The position numbers and the translations under genes were made by a program. From assembly GCF_014859505.1 (NCBI RefSeq), contig NZ_JACUUD010000014.1:1-45526 (forward strand): a DNA stretch of 45,526 nucleotides, given 5' to 3'. This document shows positions 25,493 to 34,800 of this stretch, one piece after another. The notes under the pieces were generated by a model. That model saw only the letters and a list, made by a program, of their open reading frames with translations. It searched no databases and was not told the origin of the DNA. This DNA comes from Halomonas sp. (GTDB lineage: Bacteria; Pseudomonadota; Gammaproteobacteria; Pseudomonadales; Halomonadaceae). Within the stretch, counting starts at the first letter, position 1. Every line of letters begins with the position of its first letter.

Positions 25493-27478
25493 ATGACCTG
25501 GCTAGACGCCCTGATGACGATGCCTCGTCATCGCAAGCGCCGCATGCTTCAGCTTATCGATGGCTTGACCATTGTGGTCAGTCTCAATCTGGCGGTCATG
25601 CTGCACCGCGACAGTGTCCTGACTCTTGCGGACATGTGGCTGTGGAGCCTGACAGGCCTGGTCACACTCTTGACCCTGCTGTGCTTTCGCTGGCTGGGGG
25701 TCTACCGGCTGGTTCTGCGTTACATGAACCACAGCGCCGTGCTCAGCCTGGGGGCAGGGGCACTGGTCTCGTCGCTATTGGTGATATTGCTCGATAAGGT
25801 GATGGGAGACATGTTCTCGGCTTCGGTGGCGGTGATCCATGGATTGGCGCTTCTGGTGGGCATAGGTGGGGTGCGCTATGTGCTGCGAGAGCTATACCTG
25901 ATCAGTCAGCGTCGCCAGCGGCGTCCGGTGTTGATCTATGGCGCTGGTGCCGCCGGCTGCGAACTGGTGTCAGCGCTGCGTCATGGGGGCGAGTACGAGC
26001 CCGTGGCCTTCATCGATGACTGGCGCGGACTCGAGGGCAACCTGGTCGATGGCCTGCGGGTACATCAGCCTTCCAAACTTGAGGCCCTGATAGACGAACA
26101 TCGTGCCGCCATGGTCCTGTTGGCCATACCCAGTGCGACTCGAAGCCGTCGGCGCGAGATCCTGCAGCGTCTATCGACGCTCTCCATCCCTGTGCAGACG
26201 ATACCCGGCAGTGCAGATGTGATTGCCGGCCATGCCAGTATCAACGATGTTCGGGACGTGGCGGTGGAAGACCTGCTGGGTCGCGATCCCGTGCCCCAGT
26301 TCCCCGATCTGATGGATGCCAACATCCGAGGCAAGTCGGTAATGGTCACCGGTGCCGGCGGGTCGATCGGGAGCGAGCTGTGTCGACAGATCATCGAGCA
26401 ACAGCCCGCTCGGCTGCTGCTGGTCGACAACTGCGAGTTTGCGCTCTTCTCCATCGAGCAGGAGCTACAGGCGCACCCCGGAGTCGGCAAGTCAGGGGTC
26501 GAGGTCATGCCGCTGCTGGCCTCCATCCAGCGGCGCGATGCCCTGGCCTCGATCTTCGACGGCTTCGAGGTCCATACCCTCTACCACGCAGCCGCCTACA
26601 AGCATGTGCCGATGGTGGAGTACAACCTGATCGAGGGGATTCGCAACAACGTCTTCGGTACGCTGAATCTGGCGCGGGCCGCCATGAGCGTCGGGGTGGA
26701 GACCTTCGTGATGATCTCCACCGACAAGGCGGTGCGCCCGACGAACGCGATGGGCGCCTCCAAGCGTTTGACCGAGCTGATCTGCCAGGCCCTTGCCCAT
26801 GGTGGATGCAGAACCCGCTTCTGCATGGTGCGTTTCGGCAACGTGCTGGGCTCCAGCGGTTCCGTGGTTCCGCGGTTCCGGGAGCAGATCGAACGCGGTG
26901 GGCCGGTGAAGGTGACCCATCCCGAGATCACTCGATATTTCATGACCATACCCGAGGCGGCTCAACTCGTGATTCAGGCAGGCGCCATGGCACGGGGAGG
27001 CGAAGTATACGTCCTCGATATGGGGGATCCGGTCCTCATCCAGGATCTCGCGGTCAACATGATTCGCCTCTCCGGCCTGGAGGTGAAGGACAGCGAACAC
27101 CCCGATGGCGACATCGAGATCATCCATACCGGTCTGCGACCCGGGGAGAAGCTCTTCGAAGAGCTGCTGATCGGCGAGGCGGTGTCGGGGACACGCCATG
27201 ATCGGATCATGACATCGCGGGAGCCGTTCTGGGAGTGGCCCCAGCTCGACGCCTATCTCCAGGAGCTGAAGCGGGCGCTGGGCGCGTCAGACCACATGGA
27301 AGTGCGGCGCCTGCTGCAATCTGCACCCCTGGCCTATCGGCCCGACGACACCATGGTTGATCTCGTCTGGCAGGCTCGTAATGACCGCCTGCTGGCGGGG
27401 CCTGGACCGGCCGCGATAGGGCAGAGGGCAAGAAATTTCTCTGGCCCGGTCGGTCTCCATTCAACGAAGCCAGTTTGA
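25493..27478 (+). CDS. UDP-HexNAc 4,6-dehydratase, WbpM/PglF-type
   Basis: Membrane-bound nucleotide-sugar dehydratase of 661 residues. Four N-terminal transmembrane segments (about 15-140), a first Rossmann-like domain (VLIYGAGAAGCEL, about 147-159), then the SDR catalytic domain beginning at about 280 (VMVTGAGGSIGSELCRQI). The active site shows ISTDKAVRPTNAMGASKR, the Met-Gly-x-x-x-Lys variant (Tyr replaced by Met) typical of UDP-GlcNAc 4,6-dehydratases. It makes the UDP-4-keto-6-deoxy sugar that the PLP aminotransferase at 40759-41952 would aminate. The ATG at 25493 has GGAGTAGG before it; the longer frame from 25403 lacks homology. Confidence 0.94.
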   Translation: MTWLDALMTMPRHRKRRMLQLIDGLTIVVSLNLAVMLHRDSVLTLADMWLWSLTGLVTLLTLLCFRWLGVYRLVLRYMNHSAVLSLGAGALVSSLLVILLDKVMGDMFSASVAVIHGLALLVGIGGVRYVLRELYLISQRRQRRPVLIYGAGAAGCELVSALRHGGEYEPVAFIDDWRGLEGNLVDGLRVHQPSKLEALIDEHRAAMVLLAIPSATRSRRREILQRLSTLSIPVQTIPGSADVIAGHASINDVRDVAVEDLLGRDPVPQFPDLMDANIRGKSVMVTGAGGSIGSELCRQIIEQQPARLLLVDNCEFALFSIEQELQAHPGVGKSGVEVMPLLASIQRRDALASIFDGFEVHTLYHAAAYKHVPMVEYNLIEGIRNNVFGTLNLARAAMSVGVETFVMISTDKAVRPTNAMGASKRLTELICQALAHGGCRTRFCMVRFGNVLGSSGSVVPRFREQIERGGPVKVTHPEITRYFMTIPEAAQLVIQAGAMARGGEVYVLDMGDPVLIQDLAVNMIRLSGLEVKDSEHPDGDIEIIHTGLRPGEKLFEELLIGEAVSGTRHDRIMTSREPFWEWPQLDAYLQELKRALGASDHMEVRRLLQSAPLAYRPDDTMVDLVWQARNDRLLAGPGPAAIGQRARNFSGPVGLHSTKPV

Positions 27479-27500
27479 GCGAGACAGAGAAGGTGATGCC

Positions 27501-29303
27501 ATGTTGAAGGACCTGCGTGAATTCTATTCCCTGCTGAGTCGAGAACAGCGCCGACGGCTTCTCCGCTTGCAGGGCCTCATCATCATCATGTCGTTCGCCG
27601 AGATCGCGAGCGTGGTCTCGATCGGGCCCTTCATGGCCGTGGTGGGAAACATTCAGCGCCTCAATGGTGACGGGCTCATGGCCCGGATCTTCCAGGCCAC
27701 CGGGCTGCAAAGTCCGGAGGCGTTTCTGACCCTGCTCGGCGCCATGGTACTGACGATCCTGTTTCTCTCGGCGATGTTCTCCATGTACACGACCTGGCGG
27801 CTGTCTCTCTTCAGTGCCAGCGTTGGGGCGGAGATATCGAGCCGCCTCTACCGCTACTATCTGCATCAGCCCTGGCTGTTCCACTCCGGTCAGAGTACGA
27901 GCCGCCTGATCAGCAAGGCGTCTCAGGAGGTACAGAGGACCACAACTAAGATCATCTCCCCGAGCCTGCAGCTCAATGCCAAGCTGGTGATGGTGACTAC
28001 CATGACCCTGGCTATCTTCTTCTATCATCCGGGCGTGGCCATGGCAGGCGTGGTCATCTTCGCTGCGGCCTACCTGCTGCTCTACAAGACGGTACGGCGT
28101 TTCCTGGTGGCCAATGGCCGGCGTGTCTCTCGCGCCCAGGCCAAGCGCTTCAAGCTCATGACGGAGGGCTTCGGCGGCATCAAGGACCTGCTGTTGCTGC
28201 ATCGGCAGGATACCTATGTCTCACGTTTCGAGAAGGCTAGTTATAAGGTCGCTCGCGGCCAGGGCGTCACCCAGGGGCTGAGCGATGCCCCTCGCTATGC
28301 CATTGAATTGATAGCCTTCGCCTCGATCGTCCTGCTGGTGCTCTATCTGCTCAACCTGTACGAAGGAAACCTGGGGGCGATCCTGCCGGCGCTGTCGATC
28401 TATGCCCTGGCCGGATTCAAGATGCTGCCAGCCTTCCAGAGAATCTATTCGGCCATCTCGGTGATTCGGGGAAACCTCTCTGCCTACTACACCATTCGCG
28501 ATGACCTGATGGCGAGCCGCGAGAGCGAGCATGACGGTGTTCCTGGACAGGAAGGAGAGATAGTGCCGCTGGTTCCCGAGCAGGCAATCGAGCTTCAGGA
28601 CGTGACGTTTGCCTACCCGGGAAAGAAGGACAGGGCACTCAACGGGCTGACATTGACCATACCTGCCAACGCGATGGTGGGCCTGGTCGGAGCGTCTGGG
28701 AGCGGCAAGAGCACCGCGGTCGACCTGCTGCTGGGTCTGATCCAGCCCGATACGGGCGACGTGCTGATCGATGGGGTGGCATTGACGCCGGAGAATCTAC
28801 GCCATTGGCAGGCAAGCCTGGGACTGGTACCCCAGCAGATCTTCCTGGCCGATGCCAGCATCCTCGATAACGTGGCATTTGGCGTTCCACCCGAACAGGT
28901 TGACGAAGCCAAGGCCTTGAAGGCTCTCAAGATGGCACAGCTGGATGAGATGATCGAGAAGCTGCCCGAGGGCGTCAACACCTGGGTCGGTGAGCGCGGC
29001 GTGCAACTCTCCGGAGGCCAGCGGCAGCGGATCGGGATAGCCCGAGCCCTGTATCAAGAAGCGAAGGTGCTGGTGCTGGATGAGGCCACCAGCGCACTCG
29101 ACGGCATCACCGAACGCCGCGTGATGGAGGATATCCAGCGGCTGGCCGGCAACTTGACGATCATACTGATTGCGCACCGTCTGACCACCGTCAAGGACTG
29201 CGACATGATCTATATCCTCGATGCCGGGCGGGTCGCCGACAGCGGTACCTATGATGAACTTGCGGTGAATAACGCTACCTTCAAGATGATGGCCAACCTC
29301 TGA
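27501..29303 (+). CDS. ABC transporter, PglK/MsbA-type lipid-linked oligosaccharide flippase
   Basis: A 600-residue half-transporter. The membrane domain has six hydrophobic segments (about 20-320). The ATPase domain has Walker A GASGSGKS (about 398-405), the signature LSGGQRQR, Walker B VLVLDEATSALD and the switch His in IAHRLTT. The N-terminus (LREFYSLLSREQRRR...) resembles PglK, which flips undecaprenyl-PP-linked glycans. With Wza/Wzc/Wzy present but no Wzx-type flippase in the locus, this protein is the likely repeat-unit flippase. Substrate inferred from context. Its TGA overlaps the next ATG (TGATG). Confidence 0.9.
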   Translation: MLKDLREFYSLLSREQRRRLLRLQGLIIIMSFAEIASVVSIGPFMAVVGNIQRLNGDGLMARIFQATGLQSPEAFLTLLGAMVLTILFLSAMFSMYTTWRLSLFSASVGAEISSRLYRYYLHQPWLFHSGQSTSRLISKASQEVQRTTTKIISPSLQLNAKLVMVTTMTLAIFFYHPGVAMAGVVIFAAAYLLLYKTVRRFLVANGRRVSRAQAKRFKLMTEGFGGIKDLLLLHRQDTYVSRFEKASYKVARGQGVTQGLSDAPRYAIELIAFASIVLLVLYLLNLYEGNLGAILPALSIYALAGFKMLPAFQRIYSAISVIRGNLSAYYTIRDDLMASRESEHDGVPGQEGEIVPLVPEQAIELQDVTFAYPGKKDRALNGLTLTIPANAMVGLVGASGSGKSTAVDLLLGLIQPDTGDVLIDGVALTPENLRHWQASLGLVPQQIFLADASILDNVAFGVPPEQVDEAKALKALKMAQLDEMIEKLPEGVNTWVGERGVQLSGGQRQRIGIARALYQEAKVLVLDEATSALDGITERRVMEDIQRLAGNLTIILIAHRLTTVKDCDMIYILDAGRVADSGTYDELAVNNATFKMMANL

Positions 29304-30319
29304 TGTCTCCTGAGTTTGATCGCATGCACGGTTCCATATCCGAGGTGTCTGATCCCATGAGCGAGATCGCTGTGAAGTTGCCCCCCTCGAAGCCCTTCTT
29401 TTCCGTGGTCATTCCCGTTCACAATAAGGTCGACCATCTCGAGAGCTCTCTGGCATGTGTCTATGCCCAGACATTCAGTGACTTCGAGATCATCGCAGTG
29501 GATGACTGTTCCACCGACGGCTCCCTGGAAATACTGAGGGAGCATGAGAAGGCGGGAAAGTTGAGGCTCTACCGGCGAAGCGAGCCGGGCCCCGGAGGGT
29601 ATGCGGCAAGGAACCTCGGGGTCAGAAAGGCCCGTGCCGAATGGATCGTGTTCTTCGATGCCGATGACATCATGCATGATGACCACCTGATGGTCTTTCA
29701 CGATGCCATCAGCGAGAATGGACGCCTGGATTTTTTTTGCAACAACTACGTCATGAGGGTGGGCAGCAAGGTCGTCGGAAAAAACAAGGGGATCTCGTCC
29801 GGAGTATATAATAAGCTGGACGGACTGACATTTTTTGCTCAAAACGATTTTGTACACATGAATTCGGCCTCCATTCGAAGGCGGCTGATTGAAAAGCTTG
29901 GGGGTTTTCCTGAAGGAAGATACAAGCGAGGGGGGGACGTCTATTTCTGGGTGAAATTATTGGCAGATATAGAAGCATTTTACTATAGCGACATGGTTAC
30001 CTCCGAGTGGCTCCTGGATAATAGTTTTGTTACAAAAAATCCCGATAACCTGACGGTTCATCCACTGGCAGATTTTATCAAGACGGAGAGGCCGCGGCTG
30101 GACGAGATGTGTGACATTCAGTTAAGGCGAATAATCAACAGGAAAATAATAGCCTGGGCAACGGAGAAAAGGCTTCAGGGCAGAGGGTGTTACCATGACT
30201 TCCCCCACGTGAGCCTGAAAGGCTTGGGGTATGAAAACATGTTAAGACTGTTGTTGTTATCCATGCCCTTGAGCATCTACCATGGCGCCATTACTATGAA
30301 GCGTACCTGGAGGGCGTGA
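29303..30319 (+). CDS. GT2-family glycosyltransferase
   Basis: A 338-residue GT-A glycosyltransferase: FSVVIPVHNKVDHLESSL (about 33-50), AVDDCSTDGS (about 65-74) and the metal-binding FFDADDIM (about 115-122). The N-terminal 30 residues are extra to the fold, so an internal ATG (29357) may be the true start, though TGATG overlap with the ABC gene favours 29303. The C-terminal third is basic and hydrophobic (about 310-330), fitting membrane contact. Donor and acceptor unknown. Base composition falls sharply from about 29.7 kb, inside this gene, including a run of eight T at 29731-29738; here the AT-rich core of the locus begins. Confidence 0.9.
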   Translation: MSPEFDRMHGSISEVSDPMSEIAVKLPPSKPFFSVVIPVHNKVDHLESSLACVYAQTFSDFEIIAVDDCSTDGSLEILREHEKAGKLRLYRRSEPGPGGYAARNLGVRKARAEWIVFFDADDIMHDDHLMVFHDAISENGRLDFFCNNYVMRVGSKVVGKNKGISSGVYNKLDGLTFFAQNDFVHMNSASIRRRLIEKLGGFPEGRYKRGGDVYFWVKLLADIEAFYYSDMVTSEWLLDNSFVTKNPDNLTVHPLADFIKTERPRLDEMCDIQLRRIINRKIIAWATEKRLQGRGCYHDFPHVSLKGLGYENMLRLLLLSMPLSIYHGAITMKRTWRA

Positions 30320-30437
30320 TCGAACCGGGGAGCGTGCACACCCCTGCCATATGAAGCGGTTTGGCGTATGGTGATAGCCTGTCTTTCTGATAACCCCCGA
30401 AGTAACCAGGCGGAGTATGCACCTGCGGGTGGAACTT

Positions 30438-31679
30438 ATGAAAATGACCAGAATTCTGAAACGCGTGTCTATCGACTTTGCCTGGATGCCCCTTGCGCTG
30501 CTGACTCTTCTGGTGCCAAGAAACAGGAAACTCTGGGCGTTCGGGAGTTCGAATGGCCAAAAGTACGCAGATCATTCCCGTATGTTGTTCGAAAACCTGC
30601 AGGAACATGGGGGTGGGGCCGATATACGAGTCGTGTGGAGCACGAAGTCTGAAGAAGTATTTCATGAGCTGATGGGGCGTGGATATCCGGTAATAAAGTC
30701 TGATACCTTACGGGGTTTCCTGACAACACTGCGTGCTGGTGTATGTGTCTACACACACTATGCGCATGATCACAACCGGATCGCGGCATTTGGTGCCTAC
30801 AAGTTGCAGTTGTGGCATGGCATCCCGCTGAAGCGTTTCAAGGCAGTGTCCGGGTTGCTCGAAAAAGGCAAGGCAGGCAGGCAAAGAAGGGACTTTCATA
30901 ATTGGATGCTGAATGTTCAGAAGAAGATCTTTCCCTGGGCAAACCCGACTTGGGACCTGCTTGTTTTTCAAAGTAATGTGGATCGCGAGCGCACCGGGAC
31001 AGCTTTTGATGGAACCTATCGTCGTGGCCTGGTGGCGGGATCAGTCAGGGTGGAGAATTTGAAACAACAATTTTCACCTCAGCTGCCAGAACGAAAAGCG
31101 GGTGACAAGAAGATGCGAAGAATACTTTATGCCCCGACCCACAGGGCGCTAGGTCATGAATCGCTTTTCGAGAAGGTGCCCGTCCCCGTGGGAAATATTC
31201 TCCATGCGGAGTTGCAAAGGATAGGGGCAACGATGGATGTGAGGCTGCATCCATTCCAGGAGGGAGAGGCCGTTCCGGATATCATGAAGTGTGGCCCAGT
31301 GCAACTCGTCGCCAATTCCGCCTGCGACGATATTTACAGTGGGCTTCATGATTTCGATATCCTGATTACCGATTATTCCAGCATTTTTATAGATGTCCTG
31401 CCTCTTGGGATGCCGGTCATTTTCCTGGCGCCGGACCATCTGGAATATTCTAAAGATGATCAGGGTTTTTTCAGCGAGACGTTTTCCGTCCCAGGACCTG
31501 TTGCGCTGACGTGGGAGGAGGCGCTAATTTATTGTGACGGGGTCCTTAATGAAGGCAAGGATCCATGGCTGGAATCCAGAGAAGAGGCGGCCAGGTTTTA
31601 CTTCGATAGCCGTGCTGGAAAGAAATCTGCGATGGAGAATGTTATCTCCACGGTTATGGAAGAACTCAGGATTGAATAA
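30438..31679 (+). CDS. CDP-glycerol glycerophosphotransferase family protein (TagB/TagF-like) no. 1
   Basis: A 413-residue GT-B-like polyglycerol-phosphate transferase. Recognisable parts: an N-terminal membrane-binding helix, LWAFGSSNGQKYADHSRMLFE, LWHGIPLKRFKA (the catalytic-site His of the family), ILYAPTHRA, the phosphate/CDP-glycerol pocket RLHPF and ILITDYSSIFIDVLPLGMPVIFLAPD near the C-terminus. The family transfers glycerol phosphate from CDP-glycerol in teichoic acid synthesis, and some Gram-negative capsules use it. A TagD-type CDP-glycerol synthase lies at 34801-35261. Start uncertain: ATGs at 30417, 30438 and 30444. The AT-rich codon use differs from flanking housekeeping genes. 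Confidence 0.88.
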   Translation: MKMTRILKRVSIDFAWMPLALLTLLVPRNRKLWAFGSSNGQKYADHSRMLFENLQEHGGGADIRVVWSTKSEEVFHELMGRGYPVIKSDTLRGFLTTLRAGVCVYTHYAHDHNRIAAFGAYKLQLWHGIPLKRFKAVSGLLEKGKAGRQRRDFHNWMLNVQKKIFPWANPTWDLLVFQSNVDRERTGTAFDGTYRRGLVAGSVRVENLKQQFSPQLPERKAGDKKMRRILYAPTHRALGHESLFEKVPVPVGNILHAELQRIGATMDVRLHPFQEGEAVPDIMKCGPVQLVANSACDDIYSGLHDFDILITDYSSIFIDVLPLGMPVIFLAPDHLEYSKDDQGFFSETFSVPGPVALTWEEALIYCDGVLNEGKDPWLESREEAARFYFDSRAGKKSAMENVISTVMEELRIE

Positions 31680-31817
31680 TCATGGATATCGGTTCTGGGG
31701 TTTCTGCAAGTTGAAAAACTCTGGGGTGTCAGCGCTGGTCAAGCTTCGCTCTGGGATTTATGAAGCATTGCCACCCGTAAGGCTGCCGGGGAGCGTGGGT
31801 CTGATGAGGGGTGCGTC

Positions 31818-32780
31818 ATGTCCAGTTTGAGAAAAAAAGGGATCGAGTTTATCAGGATCGTCCTGGCTCGTGTTGGTTATAAACTCAAGCCCATAAGTTC
31901 TTCAATTCCTATCGCACTGCCTTCGTTCGACGGTGACCCCCGGGCACTGAGATACCTCAGAAAGAATAGGGACTACTTGATTACGGCAAGACTCAAGGAT
32001 GGTCGTTCGCTATTTGTTTTCCCGCTCAGTGATATCCATGGACACCCCTTTTCAGGGGCTGTCAAGTCGGCGCTTGATGTGTCGTTGACAGGCGGAGATG
32101 AGCGGGAGGCAATCAGGCTCGGGTTGCGGCGCTTCTATTGGTTCCATCAACCGGAGTTTGCAGCTGAGGTGCTTGGAGTTGCACCCAAGGACATTCCCAT
32201 GTTGGGAGTTCAGCCACCTTGGGTGGTGATCAAGCCTTGGGAAGATATGACAGTAACAGAGCGCCAGGAAAAAATAATCAGGCATGAGAGGAAGGACAAC
32301 AGTCATATTTCAAAAGTTGATATGAGTGTCGAGCATGGCTGTAACTTTTGTGGTCCTGTGTCAGAAGAAAAACTCGAGGTTGAAGTTGAGCGACTATATA
32401 AAATCATGAAGTCCATTCGAAAGAATGGATTTATTCGTCATGATTTCCTCGATGGTGACATTCGGGTCGAGTTGCTGGTTGATTCATCCGGTAACTGGAA
32501 GTGGCTCGTAAAGTCAGGCCAGCATCGTGCCGCAGTCATCAGCGCCCTCGGTTTCTCTAGCGTTCCTGTCAGAGTCGGCAGTGTTGTGTGTCGCGATGAG
32601 GTTGACGTCTGGCCTCAGGTACTGGCAGGCAACTACTCCAGGAAAATAGCGCTGCAGGTGTTTGATAATATTTTCGTTGGTGTTGGATTGGGTAAAGGAT
32701 GCCGGATCGGAAGCCCTGGTGTGGCTGCCAGACCTTGGCGATATGATGCAATGTTTAGCAGTATCGATAAGGATGGATGA
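31818..32780 (+). CDS. GQHR-motif protein no. 1 (ParB/sulfiredoxin-like domain), uncharacterised
   Basis: A 320-residue protein with no established function. The basic, amphipathic N-terminus (RIVLARVGYKLKP, about 13-25) may touch the membrane. Residues about 60-145 form a conserved pre-domain (FYWFHQPEFAAEVLG, PPWVVIKPWEDM). Residues about 185-255 match the ParB-type pattern: KSIRKNGFI (198-206), then GQHRAAVISALGFSSVPV (234-251) in the position of the ParB GERR / sulfiredoxin GCHR nucleotide-binding box. The tail holds WPQVLAG and ALQVFDNIF. A paralogue at 35303-36262 has GQHR at exactly the same residues. There is a run of seven A at codons 5-7. It lies 3 bases upstream of the three-domain gene, so they are co-translated. 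A small-molecule phosphotransfer role is a guess from fold relatives. Confidence 0.82.
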   Translation: MSSLRKKGIEFIRIVLARVGYKLKPISSSIPIALPSFDGDPRALRYLRKNRDYLITARLKDGRSLFVFPLSDIHGHPFSGAVKSALDVSLTGGDEREAIRLGLRRFYWFHQPEFAAEVLGVAPKDIPMLGVQPPWVVIKPWEDMTVTERQEKIIRHERKDNSHISKVDMSVEHGCNFCGPVSEEKLEVEVERLYKIMKSIRKNGFIRHDFLDGDIRVELLVDSSGNWKWLVKSGQHRAAVISALGFSSVPVRVGSVVCRDEVDVWPQVLAGNYSRKIALQVFDNIFVGVGLGKGCRIGSPGVAARPWRYDAMFSSIDKDG

Positions 32781-32783
32781 AGG

Positions 32784-34661
32784 ATGAAAATCAAGAGAGG
32801 CATCAGGCGCCGTCTTTCAAGACTGCTGAGACGTCCGATCAATCAGCGCAGGTTTGTTGATTCCTCGCTCGGAGCGAGTGGTTTTCTCAAGATATTGAAA
32901 GAAGAAGATGTTGATTATGTTGTGCTGCGCTGGTTCGAAACATTGCCCCATGTTGCTCCGGGCGAAGATATCGACATCCTTGTTGCTGATAACGATATCG
33001 AAATAATGACATCCTATATGAAGTCGGTTGGGAATAAAGGCGATATTCCCTGTGATGTCTATAGTGTCAGTGGCCTGCCAGGTTCAAACTCGAGGAATAT
33101 GCCTTATTACCCCGTGCCAATCGCCAGGAAGATATTGGATAATGCCATCTGGGTGAATCACCTCGTCAAGGCTCCTTCCCATGATGATCATTTCCTATCT
33201 CTTTGCTATCACGTCTTGTACCATAAAGGCTATTCATCGGGAGTCCCCTCCGAGGACGCAGAGCGTAACAAGAAGGTGCTCCCCTGTAATGATCATGATT
33301 ATGTAGCAATGCTCGAGAGGCTGTATCAGGAATCCAGTCTGAAGTCTGCGCAATTTGTGGTTACCCTCGAAGGGATCGATAGAATATTGAGTGAAGCCGG
33401 GTGGAAGCCTGCCCATGATACGCTCGAGAAGATATCAATGCGAAATCAATGGATCCGCGATGCGCTCTGTGAAGACGCGGTCGAGATTCCTGATGATCTG
33501 AGAGGGTTATCCATTTTCCTGGTCAGGGAAGAGGGGATGGAATATCTTGATGTCATCAAGAAGATCCTCTTTGACCAAGGTTTTGATCACGTCATGGAGG
33601 GGAGTATTCCGGAGGAAAGAGTCGGCCGGGTTGCATCCGGTATTCGCGGAGGAAACTGGGGAAAGGGCCCTTGGCCAAAAAGCGGAGGTTTGCCCTCTTA
33701 TTATTATGTTGTCTATGATGCCAAGCCTATTTCACCCAATAAAAAAATGCTCAAGGATCATCCTGGACTTCATAATGAAAGAATCTCGATGGCGAAGCTC
33801 AATATACGGGATAAGTACAATCGTGAGGTGGGCCCCAAGTTTAGATGTAATATTCTTCATTCGGCTGATAATGCTGACCAGACGCTCTATTATCTTGGGC
33901 TTATAAATACTGGTTGTATTCCCTTTGTCAAGGAAGAGGCTTGCAGGAAATATTCCGCGTTTGCCACCCCATTTGCGGTTGTCAAGGATCTCAGTAAACA
34001 TGCGCGACGAGCGAAGGTTGAGCTGATCGATTTTCATGGGAAGAAAGCCATATGCAAGACGTTCAAGGAAGGTCGTGAGCATTTCCTGGAGAGAGAAATT
34101 ACAGCACGTAAAGTCGGTGCGGGCTTGAGTGAGGTATCCAGCCTCCTAAAGGCCGGGAAAAACTATATTGTCATGGAGTTCTGTGAGGGTTCCCGTGATG
34201 AAATATCGAGTATTCGACCATTTTTTCACAGTCATGATTATTTGCCGATTTGGGCAATAGAACAAATGAAACAGATAATTATTTATTATCGTGCGCGCGG
34301 CTATGAATGCGTTGACTTCAGTCCGAGAAATGTCCTGATTGACTCCAGTAAGGGGCTGAAGGTCATTGATTTTGAATTTTTGCAGAAGGTGGATGCTCAG
34401 TCGGCAGGACTGGTGGGTAATTTGGCCTGGTATTCTCCTCCTGATGGTTTTGAAGGCGACCTGCCTCAGGGGAAGACTAACGTTTCTCTGTATCGTAGGC
34501 GCTGGTTTCGCTATACGGGGCTCCCGATCTATTTCTGCCTCAACGATTTTCCCAAGGCCGTTCTTCACCTGGTTCGTGGGGTGACCTTCATTTATTTCTC
34601 TGTCAATAACGCCAGACGAAAAGCCGTTTCACTACCCTTCAAGAAATTTAACTTCCGCTGA
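32784..34661 (+). CDS. Three-domain protein: nucleotidyltransferase-like, NDK-like and kinase-like
   Basis: A 625-residue protein that I cannot assign to a named family. Residues about 30-170 resemble a nucleotidyltransferase fold (YVVLRWFETLP, then PGEDIDILV with acidic residues 62 and 64, and a later YHVLYHKG). Residues about 240-375 follow the nucleoside diphosphate kinase pattern: SIFLVREEG at the first strand, LNIRDKY, and CNILHSADNADQ with the catalytic His359 in the N-x-x-H context, although the usual first-strand Lys is Arg. Residues about 400-550 look like a protein/sugar-kinase fold: Lys425 in AICKTF, hinge IVMEFCEG, catalytic DFSPRNVLI (Asp511, Asn516) and metal-binding VIDFEF (Asp529). 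All key kinase residues are present. It is bounded by GQHR protein 1 and TagD, in the AT-rich core. Confidence 0.8.
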   Translation: MKIKRGIRRRLSRLLRRPINQRRFVDSSLGASGFLKILKEEDVDYVVLRWFETLPHVAPGEDIDILVADNDIEIMTSYMKSVGNKGDIPCDVYSVSGLPGSNSRNMPYYPVPIARKILDNAIWVNHLVKAPSHDDHFLSLCYHVLYHKGYSSGVPSEDAERNKKVLPCNDHDYVAMLERLYQESSLKSAQFVVTLEGIDRILSEAGWKPAHDTLEKISMRNQWIRDALCEDAVEIPDDLRGLSIFLVREEGMEYLDVIKKILFDQGFDHVMEGSIPEERVGRVASGIRGGNWGKGPWPKSGGLPSYYYVVYDAKPISPNKKMLKDHPGLHNERISMAKLNIRDKYNREVGPKFRCNILHSADNADQTLYYLGLINTGCIPFVKEEACRKYSAFATPFAVVKDLSKHARRAKVELIDFHGKKAICKTFKEGREHFLEREITARKVGAGLSEVSSLLKAGKNYIVMEFCEGSRDEISSIRPFFHSHDYLPIWAIEQMKQIIIYYRARGYECVDFSPRNVLIDSSKGLKVIDFEFLQKVDAQSAGLVGNLAWYSPPDGFEGDLPQGKTNVSLYRRRWFRYTGLPIYFCLNDFPKAVLHLVRGVTFIYFSVNNARRKAVSLPFKKFNFR

Positions 34662-34800
34662 GTTGATTGCCGGATATTCGAGGTTGTCAGCTTCCTGATA
34701 CGCATGAAGTCAGATTTAATAGAATAACTTCTCCGATTTTCACATCTCGTGTCGCCTCAACAGCGACATGTTGGCCATTCTGTTTGGGGAGAACGAAAGA

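Noticed and set aside
30325-31797. The 12-mer CCGGGGAGCGTG repeated in two intergenic gaps (30325 and 31786)
   Set aside because: Repeated 12-mers are expected by chance in a window of this size and there is no extended similarity around them.
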